The notes below the pieces were generated by a model. That model was not told the DNA's origin. It saw only the letters and a list, made by a program, of their open reading frames with translations, and ran no database searches. From assembly GCA_002449575.1 (NCBI GenBank), contig DJXC01000051.1, positions 1-11,668 of the forward strand: a stretch of 11,668 bases of DNA, written 5' to 3'. The translations under genes were made by a program, and so were the position numbers. The DNA comes from Ruminococcus sp. UBA7014. Lineage in GTDB: Bacteria > Bacillota > Clostridia > Oscillospirales > Ruminococcaceae. How positions within the stretch are numbered: position 1 is the first letter of the stretch; each line of letters opens with the position of its first letter. Positions 7,508-11,668 of the stretch are shown piece by piece.

Positions 7508-7536
7508 ATTATAGCATAATTTTGGAAATTTGTCAA
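7508..7536 (-). promoter_or_regulatory. Consensus sigma-A promoter of tRNA-Leu
   Basis: Perfect TTGACA (7536-7531), 17-nt spacer, perfect TATAAT (7513-7508), with extended -10 TGC. Only 8 nt separate the -10 from the mature tRNA 5' end, so the primary transcript would carry a 5' leader of just one or two nucleotides. Confidence 0.9.
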
Positions 7537-7566
7537 TTGTTTTTCTGAAAATTCATATAAATTAAT

Positions 7567-7602
7567 GCAGCAGCTCTTCGGAAAATTTCGGAAGGCTGCT
7601 GC
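7567..7602 (-). terminator. Probable terminator of the sulfhydrylase gene
   Basis: GCAGCAGC (7567-7574) pairs with GCTGCTGC (7595-7602). The stem can continue through a one-base bulge with CTTC/GAAG (7576-7579 and 7591-7594). It lies about 30 nt past the stop codon. On the minus strand the tail is ATTAATTTATA rather than a clean T-run, so termination may be partial. Read-through would enter the tRNA promoter region. Confidence 0.55.
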
Positions 7603-7632
7603 GGAAATCAGGATAGTTATCATTAAAACAGC

Positions 7633-8922
7633 TTACTGAATGGCGGCAAATGCAGTATGCAGTGCATCAATCAGGTCGTCAATGTGTTCCGTGCCGATAG
7701 AAAGCCGGATTGTTGTCGGCTTGATACCTTGTTCCAGAAGTTCAGATTCTGAAAGCTGGGAATGTGTTGTGGAAGCCGGATGAATGACAAGGGATTTCAC
7801 ATCTGCAACATTTGCAAGCAGACTGAAAATCGGCAGATTGTCAATGAATTTTTTAGCATCATCTTCTGTGCCTTTAATATCAAATGTAAAGATACTGCCG
7901 CCGCCGTTCGGGAAGTATTTCTGATACAGGCGGTGACTGGGTTCGCTGACAAGAGAAGGATGATGAACGGCTTCTACTTGTGGATGCTTTGCAAGATACG
8001 CTACAATTTGCAGAGCATTTTGCACATGACGTTCTACACGGAGAGAAAGCGTTTCCAGACCTTGCAGGAAAATAAACGCATGAAAAGGAGAAATCGCTGC
8101 TCCGGTATCTCTCAGCAGAATCGCTCTGATATAAGTCACAAAAGCAGCTGCTCTGGCAGCGGCTGTAAAGCTGACTCCATGATAACTGGGATTTGGTTCA
8201 GAAATCCACGGATAGTTTCCGGACTTGTTCCAGTCGAAATTTCCGCTGTCAACAATTACACCACCGATTGCTGTACCATGTCCGCCGATAAACTTTGTGG
8301 CAGAATGAACAACAATATCTGCACCATATGCAATGGGGCGCACCAGATAAGGTGTTGCAAAGGTATTGTCTATGACAAGCGGTATTCCATGTGCATGTGC
8401 GATTCCGGCAATTTTTTCAATATCAATCACATTGGAATTCGGATTGCCGAGTGTTTCAATAAAAATAGCTTTTGTCTTGTCGTTGATGGCAGTCTCAAAA
8501 GCAGTTTTTTCTTCCGGGTCAACAAAAGAAGTTTCAATTCCATAAAGCGGAAGCGTATGTGCAAGCAGATTATAAGTACCGCCGTAGATGGTCTTGGAAG
8601 CAACAATGTTTTCTCCGGCTTTTGCCAGTGCCTGAATTGTATAAGTAATAGCTGCCGCACCGGATGCCAGTCCCAGCGCAGCGACACCGCCTTCAAGAGC
8701 AGCGATTCTTTTCTCGAAAACATCCTGTGTGGAATTTGTCAGTCTGCCGTAAATATTGCCGGCATCTTTCAGAGCGAATCTGTCGGCAGCGTGCTGAGAA
8801 TTATGGAATACATAAGAAGTCGTAGCATAAATCGGAACGGCTCTTGCATCAGATACCGGGTCAGCCTGTTCCTGCCCGACATGAAGCTGAAGGGTTTCAA
8901 AATGAAGTTTCTTTTCTGACAT
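7633..8922 (-). CDS. O-acetylhomoserine sulfhydrylase-type PLP enzyme (Met/Cys synthesis)
   Basis: 429 residues, the usual length for the family. It is a cytoplasmic Cys/Met-metabolism PLP enzyme that probably joins sulfide (or methanethiol) to O-acetyl-L-homoserine to give homocysteine. The PLP lysine is K210 in SATKFIGGHG (207-216). Other family marks are YGR (58-60), ASGAAA (86-91), the cofactor-phosphate and ring region SKTIYGGTYN (109-118), ETLGNP (156-161), D185 in VIDNTFATP, and SLVIHPASTTH (377-387). The SLGDxxxLxxHPASTTH-like end and the insert around 225-245 fit O-acetylhomoserine sulfhydrylase (MetY) better than cystathionine gamma-synthase or lyase, but motifs alone cannot settle substrate. 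I chose ATG 8922 because AGGAGG (8931-8936) sits 8 nt before it. An in-frame upstream extension (TTG 9081, ATG 9021) is not family-like. It is transcribed alone from 9152 or so, behind a long leader. Confidence 0.9.
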   Translation of the reverse strand: MSEKKLHFETLQLHVGQEQADPVSDARAVPIYATTSYVFHNSQHAADRFALKDAGNIYGRLTNSTQDVFEKRIAALEGGVAALGLASGAAAITYTIQALAKAGENIVASKTIYGGTYNLLAHTLPLYGIETSFVDPEEKTAFETAINDKTKAIFIETLGNPNSNVIDIEKIAGIAHAHGIPLVIDNTFATPYLVRPIAYGADIVVHSATKFIGGHGTAIGGVIVDSGNFDWNKSGNYPWISEPNPSYHGVSFTAAARAAAFVTYIRAILLRDTGAAISPFHAFIFLQGLETLSLRVERHVQNALQIVAYLAKHPQVEAVHHPSLVSEPSHRLYQKYFPNGGGSIFTFDIKGTEDDAKKFIDNLPIFSLLANVADVKSLVIHPASTTHSQLSESELLEQGIKPTTIRLSIGTEHIDDLIDALHTAFAAIQ

Positions 8923-8966
8923 GGGATATTCCTCCTGTAATAGGGAAGCAGACATTGTATCTGCTG

Positions 8967-9015
8967 TATTTTTAGTAAAAATCTGATTTCTAATCTCTCT
9001 GTATATTTTTAGTAA
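8967..9015 (-). repeat. Direct repeat TTACTAAAAATA in the sulfhydrylase leader
   Basis: The 12-mer TTACTAAAAATA (minus strand) occurs at 9015-9004 and 8978-8967, 37 nt apart start to start, and both are followed shortly by CAG. AT-rich words recur by chance, but two exact 12-mers inside one short leader are worth recording. Confidence 0.5.
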
Positions 9016-9037
9016 TATCATAAATCCTGTATGGAAA

Positions 9038-9106
9038 TCAACATCGTTCTGTTCCACGCATTCGGTCACGACCTCTGACAACAGAACGGAGTTTGCATAA
9101 AATCAT
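9038..9106 (-). CDS. Candidate 22-aa leader peptide ending in Cys
   Basis: A small ORF in the leader of the sulfhydrylase gene: ATG 9106-9104, stop TGA 9040-9038. AAAGGAG (9121-9115) sits 8 nt before the ATG, as good a ribosome binding site as those of the large genes. The peptide starts MILCKL and ends RGTERC, with six Arg and two Cys; the last sense codon is TGT (Cys). The 9-bp stem 9045-9088 overlaps the second half of the ORF, so a ribosome translating it would open that stem. A stall on Cys codons or an arrest peptide that senses cysteine supply would fit the enzyme downstream, but this is inference. Chance occurrence is possible at this length. Confidence 0.42.
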   Translation of the reverse strand: MILCKLRSVVRGRDRMRGTERC

Positions 9107-9158
9107 AGAGAAAGCTCCTTTTCTTTATCTTCTAAGTCTATCTGTTTGGTATGCATTT

Positions 9159-9187
9159 ATTATAGCACAGTTCCGGTGATTTGTCAA
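9159..9187 (-). promoter_or_regulatory. Consensus sigma-A promoter of the sulfhydrylase gene
   Basis: TTGACA (9187-9182), 17-nt spacer, TATAAT (9164-9159), extended -10 TGC. The start should be near 9152. A promoter this strong on a biosynthetic gene suggests that control acts by a repressor or through the leader rather than by weak initiation. Confidence 0.88.
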
Positions 9188-9202
9188 ATTGTAATTTCTG
9201 AT

Positions 9203-9310
9203 AGCAGGTTATCATTTTTTCTGATAACTGCTTTTACAGTTTAGCATAATCCAGAAAATGATTTTTGTCCAATGCCGATTTTTTAGTACAGGCTATCAGG
9301 AAAAATGATA
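9203..9310. promoter_or_regulatory. Two similar palindromes upstream of the sulfhydrylase promoter
   Basis: Copy 1 is TTATCA-N7-TGATAA (9209-9227) within a longer imperfect 11-bp inverted repeat with one bulged G (9203-9214 with 9222-9232). Copy 2 is TATCA-N7-TGATA (9294-9310). Both have the same half-site and the same 7-nt spacing, and their centres lie about 84 bp apart. Copy 1 ends 16 nt upstream of the -35. They could be operators. Copy 1 could instead be a weak plus-strand terminator (TTTT at 9232-9235), but no plus-strand gene runs into it. Confidence 0.4.
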
Positions 9311-9321
9311 AGTCCTGAGAG

Positions 9322-9356
9322 AAAAAAACCGTACCAGAATAAAATTCCGGTACGGG
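9322..9356 (-). terminator. Intrinsic terminator of the HD-domain gene
   Basis: On the minus strand CCGTACC/GGTACGG (9355-9349 with 9335-9329) plus GAAT/ATTC across one mismatch forms a long stem with an AAA/TTT loop, followed by seven T (complement of 9328-9322). It starts 7 nt past the stop codon. Confidence 0.9.
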
Positions 9357-9363
9357 AAAGTTA

Positions 9364-9900
9364 TCATAATGACTGTTCTGCATGACGGTGAAGCTTGTTC
9401 CGAAGAAAATTCCGGAAACGCTTCGGCTGGGGGAGTACAAATTCTATGACAGCACAATATTTATCAACAAGGGTAATCAGATAAGTTTCGGCATATTTAG
9501 GCATGGCGAACGTCATGGGGAACATGTGATTGATAATCATATCTTTTTCTTTTGCATTGAGTGCAGAGAGTTTTTCTGCATTTTGCAGGGCAATTTCCGG
9601 ATGATGTTTGCTGTGGCGTACTGCCGGACTGCTTTTGGTATATTCTTTTGTATCATAGAAATACAAATCGTGCAGAAGTCCGGCTCTTGCCGCAGATTCG
9701 GCATCTAAGCGGAACACTTTGCATAATTTATAATTATAATAAGAGACATTCAAAGAATGTTGAAATCTGGTTGTCATGATATGATGCCGGAAATTCTTTA
9801 AATTCTGAATTTCTTCCCGTTCCAGAAGGTCGGCAATCAAAGTATAATATTCAGATTCTGTAAGATTTTTATGAGAGCCGGTTGCTTTCAAATCATGCAT
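9364..9900 (-). CDS. HD-domain metal-dependent phosphohydrolase-like protein
   Basis: 178 residues, soluble, cytoplasmic. It shows the HD-superfamily metal ligands in order: H48 in FQHSLNV, H77-D78 in GLLHDLYFYD, H99/H100 in KHHPEIA, H125 in INHMFP and D146 in LVDKYCA. The AGLLHDLYFYD...HHPEIA...INHMFP pattern fits small HD hydrolases found across Firmicutes, whose substrates (often nucleotides) are mostly unknown. The C-terminal tail (157-178) is basic. ATG 9900 is preceded by AAAGGAAG (9910-9917) at 9 nt. It has its own promoter and terminator, so it is a single-gene unit. Nothing in the neighbourhood points to a specific substrate. Confidence 0.85.
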   Translation of the reverse strand: MHDLKATGSHKNLTESEYYTLIADLLEREEIQNLKNFRHHIMTTRFQHSLNVSYYNYKLCKVFRLDAESAARAGLLHDLYFYDTKEYTKSSPAVRHSKHHPEIALQNAEKLSALNAKEKDMIINHMFPMTFAMPKYAETYLITLVDKYCAVIEFVLPQPKRFRNFLRNKLHRHAEQSL

Positions 9901-9944
9901 ATTGCATAACTTCCTTTCTCTGGCAGAATATCCTTGCTGCTTTT

Positions 9945-9973
9945 ATTATAGCCTTTTCTGGAAGTTTTGTCAA
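9945..9973 (-). promoter_or_regulatory. Consensus sigma-A promoter of the HD-domain gene
   Basis: TTGACA (9973-9968), 17-nt spacer, TATAAT (9950-9945), without the extended -10 TG. The start should be near 9938, giving a leader of about 38 nt. Confidence 0.88.
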
Positions 9974-10012
9974 TAGATTTCCAAAAAAATTTCTCCCAAA
10001 AGAACAGAATTT

Positions 10013-10525
10013 TTATATCACTTGTTCGCCATTTTTCAGGCTGACAAGCTTTTCTTTCCAGTATTCACCATAAGGCAAAGCCTCCTGTGCGCTGATGCGC
10101 AGAACTTCACGGTTTTCAAGGACTTCATGAATAATGACACCATCATCCGCCAGACGGTCGTTTTTCCAGACAGTCTGCAATTTGCTGTCAACTGCTGTGA
10201 TGCCTGTCCCCGAAGCAATATATAAAATATCCTGATAAATAAAAAAATATCCGAAATATAAGCTGACTTCCATAGTGACTGCTGCAAAAGTTTCCAGATT
10301 CACAAATATGACTGTATGTCCTGAACCAATGCACAGATACTTCCCGAAAATACATGCCTTGTCAAAAAAATCAGAAATGTTGTCTGCTTCTGCCGTCAGG
10401 TAGGGAATTCCGTTTTTCCGGACATAATATTTCTTTCCGTTGCCAAATGTTACCGTCTGGATAACAGGCAAATCAAAATCACTTTGATGCTGGTCAAAGT
10501 TTTCAGTCAATTCGTATTCTGACAT
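10013..10525 (-). CDS. Unrecognised 170-aa all-beta protein
   Basis: I do not recognise a family with confidence. It has no signal peptide and no membrane segment, so it is probably cytoplasmic. It is acidic at the N-terminus (1-20) and then shows alternating short hydrophobic strands with aromatic-rich stretches (FGYFFIYQDILYIASGTGIT, 91-110), like blades of a beta-propeller. The piece TVWKNDRLADDGVI (118-131) and the end YGEYWKEKLVSLKNGE (152-167) recall small widespread proteins of unknown function with a GV...W...SL.TGE pattern. ATG 10525 follows AAAGGA (10538-10533) at 7 nt. It has its own promoter; past the stop only a weak bulged hairpin with a T-run (about 9990-10012) is visible. It is divergent from enolase. 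Confidence 0.8.
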   Translation of the reverse strand: MSEYELTENFDQHQSDFDLPVIQTVTFGNGKKYYVRKNGIPYLTAEADNISDFFDKACIFGKYLCIGSGHTVIFVNLETFAAVTMEVSLYFGYFFIYQDILYIASGTGITAVDSKLQTVWKNDRLADDGVIIHEVLENREVLRISAQEALPYGEYWKEKLVSLKNGEQVI

Positions 10526-10566
10526 GATAGTTTCCTTTCTGGTTTCTGGTTTCGTAATGCCTGTAT

Positions 10567-10595
10567 ATTATAACACGAATTTGCCTAAAAGTCAA
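10567..10595 (-). promoter_or_regulatory. Promoter of the 170-aa protein gene
   Basis: TTGACT (10595-10590), 17-nt spacer, TATAAT (10572-10567) with extended -10 TGT. The start should be near 10560. It is back-to-back with the enolase promoter, with 59 nt between the two -35 boxes. Confidence 0.82.
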
Positions 10596-10601
10596 GCCGA
10601 C

Positions 10602-10623
10602 ATCCCGGAACTGTGTCCGGGAT
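10602..10623. promoter_or_regulatory. Perfect palindrome between divergent promoters
   Basis: ATCCCGGA (10602-10609), 6-nt spacer, TCCGGGAT (10616-10623): an exact 8-bp inverted repeat. It starts 6 nt upstream of the -35 of the 170-aa protein gene and ends 31 nt before the enolase -35. TTTT follows on the plus strand, so it also looks like a short terminator, but no plus-strand gene lies upstream within 3 kb. An operator serving one or both promoters is the simplest alternative. Confidence 0.45.
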
Positions 10624-10654
10624 TTTCCGGATTTGTAAAATTTTCATAAATATC

Positions 10655-10683
10655 TTGACAAAAATTTACCCGTGTGATATAAT
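10655..10683 (+). promoter_or_regulatory. Consensus sigma-A promoter of enolase
   Basis: TTGACA (10655-10660), 17-nt spacer, TATAAT (10678-10683) with extended -10 TGA. The start should be near 10690, as expected for a very highly expressed glycolytic gene. Confidence 0.9.
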
Positions 10684-10690
10684 AATAACA

Positions 10691-10749
10691 GTCAGAAAGT
10701 TCTGACAAATAAATTTTCAGGATACGGGCAAAGGCTTTTAACGCCCGTA
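10691..10749 (+). promoter_or_regulatory. Enolase leader with two hairpins
   Basis: GTCAGA-AAGT-TCTGAC (10691-10706) forms a 6-bp hairpin right at the predicted mRNA 5' end, a position that often protects abundant mRNAs from decay. TACGGGC (10723-10729) pairs with GCCCGTA (10743-10749) around a 13-nt loop and ends 4 nt before the AAAGGA ribosome binding site (10753-10758). I see no match to the fluoride riboswitch that precedes enolase in some bacteria. Confidence 0.55.
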
Positions 10750-10769
10750 AAGAAAGGATATGAATACCC

Positions 10770-11668
10770 ATGAGCTTTATGAAAATTGTGAATGTGTACG
10801 GCAGAGAAATCCTCGACTCCAGAGGCAATCCGACTGTTGAAGCAGAAATCACACTCGAAGACGGTACTGTTGCAAGAGGTACAGCACCTTCCGGCGCATC
10901 TACCGGCGAATTTGAAGCACTCGAACTCCGTGACGGTGACAAGGGCAGATACCTTGGCAAAGGCGTGCAGAAGGCTGTTGAGAACATCAATACAGTTATC
11001 AAAGAAGCTATCCTTGGTCTGGATGCTTCCGATACTTACGCAGTCGATGCTGCTATGATTAAGGCTGACGGTACAGATACAAAGTCCAATCTGGGTGCAA
11101 ATGCAATTCTGGCAGTTTCTATTGCAACTGCAAGAGCTGCTGCAACTTCTCTCGGCATTCCGCTTTACAGATTCCTCGGCGGTGTACAGGGCACAAAACT
11201 TCCTGTTCCGATGATGAATATCCTCAACGGCGGCGCACATGCTGACAGTGCTGTAGATACACAGGAATTCATGATTATGCCTGTTGGTGCTCCTTCCTTC
11301 AAGGAAGCCCTGAGATGGTGTGCAGAAGTATTCCACAAACTGAGAGCTTTAATCAAGGATATGGGTGACGTTACTGCTGTCGGTGACGAAGGTGGCTTCG
11401 CTCCGAACAAGCTCAAGAGTGACGAAGAAGCTATCGAAAAGATTCTGGAAGCTATCAAGGCTGCTGGTTTTGAACCGGGCAAGGATTTCATGATTGCAAT
11501 GGATGCTGCTTCTTCTGAATGGAAGTCTGAAAAAGGCAAGGGCTTCTACAAGCAGCCTAAGTCCGGCAAGGAATTCACTTCTGATGAACTGATTGCACAC
11601 TGGGAAGCTCTGGTTGACAAGTATCCGATTATCTCTATTGAAGATGGTCTGGATGAAGAAGACTGGGA
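10770..11668 (+). CDS. eno: Enolase, 5' two-thirds (cut by window end)
   Basis: The first 299 residues of roughly 430. Enolase converts 2-phosphoglycerate to phosphoenolpyruvate in glycolysis. Clear marks are GREILDSRGNPTVE (11-24), the mobile catalytic loop SGASTGEFEA (41-50), NLGANAILAVS (107-117), LNGGAHAD (152-159), E167 in TQEF, E208 in GDEGGFAPN (the proton-transfer Glu), the metal ligand D245 in AMDAASSE and E291 in ISIEDGL. The later metal Asp and the catalytic lysines lie outside the window. ATG 10770 follows AAAGGA at 11 nt. The in-frame ATG at 10779 is too far from it, and ATG 10760 is out of frame. The frame is open through base 11668. Codon choice (many GCT, AAG, CTC, GAC) is more biased than in the neighbours, as expected for high expression. 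Confidence 0.97.
   Translation, partial: MSFMKIVNVYGREILDSRGNPTVEAEITLEDGTVARGTAPSGASTGEFEALELRDGDKGRYLGKGVQKAVENINTVIKEAILGLDASDTYAVDAAMIKADGTDTKSNLGANAILAVSIATARAAATSLGIPLYRFLGGVQGTKLPVPMMNILNGGAHADSAVDTQEFMIMPVGAPSFKEALRWCAEVFHKLRALIKDMGDVTAVGDEGGFAPNKLKSDEEAIEKILEAIKAAGFEPGKDFMIAMDAASSEWKSEKGKGFYKQPKSGKEFTSDELIAHWEALVDKYPIISIEDGLDEEDW

Larger units (their letters stand above)
8923..9152 (-). promoter_or_regulatory. Long structured 5' leader of the sulfhydrylase gene
   Basis: About 230 nt separate the predicted transcription start (about 9152) from the ATG. In transcript order the leader holds a small ORF with its own ribosome binding site (9106-9038), a 9-bp perfect stem CGTTCTGTT/AACAGAACG (9088-9080 with 9053-9045) around a 26-nt loop with a possible small inner hairpin (GGT-CGTG-ACC, 9073-9064), two copies of TTACTAAAAATA, and a 6-bp hairpin AGCAGA/TCTGCT (8965-8960 with 8952-8947) that ends 10 nt before the AGGAGG. 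I see no SAM-I core, no T-box AGGGTGGAACCGCG motif and no T-run terminator in it, so the mode of control is unknown. Confidence 0.55.

Noticed and set aside
7762..8919. A 385-codon plus-strand open frame opposite the sulfhydrylase gene
   Set aside because: It mirrors a conserved PLP enzyme on the other strand, is full of Cys, Ser and Arg with no fold-like pattern, and has no ribosome binding site. It is an antisense shadow.
8923..9081. Sulfhydrylase start at TTG 9081
   Set aside because: The family begins near ATG 8922, which has AGGAGG at 8 nt. The extension overlaps the leader hairpin and small ORF.
8923..9152. SAM riboswitch or T-box in the sulfhydrylase leader
   Set aside because: I looked for the SAM-I core and the T-box AGGGTGGAACCGCG motif and saw neither. 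An Infernal scan would be decisive.
10684..10769. Fluoride riboswitch ahead of enolase
   Set aside because: The conserved GGNGATGG and CTGATG blocks are not present; only two plain hairpins are visible.
10692..11336. A 214-codon minus-strand frame over the enolase start
   Set aside because: Cys/Ser-rich composition and full overlap with clear enolase coding sequence; it is a shadow of biased codon use.
1..11668. Mobile element, CRISPR array or complete defence operon
   Set aside because: I found no transposase or integrase frame, no terminal inverted repeats and no regularly spaced repeats. The tRNA gene has no visible adjacent att-site duplication.

Overview
The window looks like chromosomal DNA from a low-to-mid GC Firmicute of the Ruminococcus / Oscillospiraceae type. 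Two secreted carbohydrate-active proteins end in Ruminococcus-style dockerins, which are the plug-in modules for a cellulosome. Promoters match the sigma-A consensus closely, ribosome binding sites are strong AGGAGG/AAAGGAAG types, and the tRNA gene encodes no CCA. I do not assign a species.

Layout, left to right. (1) Positions 1-2391 (+): the 3' end of an ABC-transporter ATPase gene and, 3 nt later, its FtsX/MacB-type permease. A bidirectional terminator closes them. (2) Positions 2431-4487 (-): a secreted polysaccharide deacetylase with a dockerin, followed 11 nt downstream by a 264-aa protein that I read as the isolated C-terminal part of a BREX PglX DNA methyltransferase. (3) Positions 4781-7372 (+): divergent from the deacetylase, a secreted family GH30 (subfamily 5-like, probable endo-beta-1,6-galactanase) enzyme with two tandem F5/8C (CBM32-type) modules and a dockerin. 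(4) Positions 7418-7499 (-): tRNA-Leu(UAG) behind a perfect consensus promoter. (5) Positions 7633-9187 (-): an O-acetylhomoserine sulfhydrylase-type PLP enzyme behind a leader of about 230 nt. The leader holds a small ORF ending in Cys-stop, a 9-bp stem across that ORF, and a 12-nt direct repeat. Two similar palindromes lie upstream of the promoter. (6) Positions 9364-9900 (-): an HD-domain hydrolase. (7) Positions 10013-10525 (-): an unrecognised 170-aa protein. (8) Positions 10770-11668 (+): enolase, cut by the window end, behind a consensus promoter and a leader with two hairpins.

The deacetylase and the GH30 enzyme probably act together outside the cell on plant polysaccharide, one removing acetyl groups and the other cutting galactan side chains. 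They leave from back-to-back promoters and both carry dockerins. The other genes are mostly single-gene units, each with its own promoter. I see no insertion sequence, CRISPR array or complete defence operon. The points most worth a second look are the lone PglX C-terminus in the deacetylase transcript and the unexplained leader of the sulfhydrylase gene.
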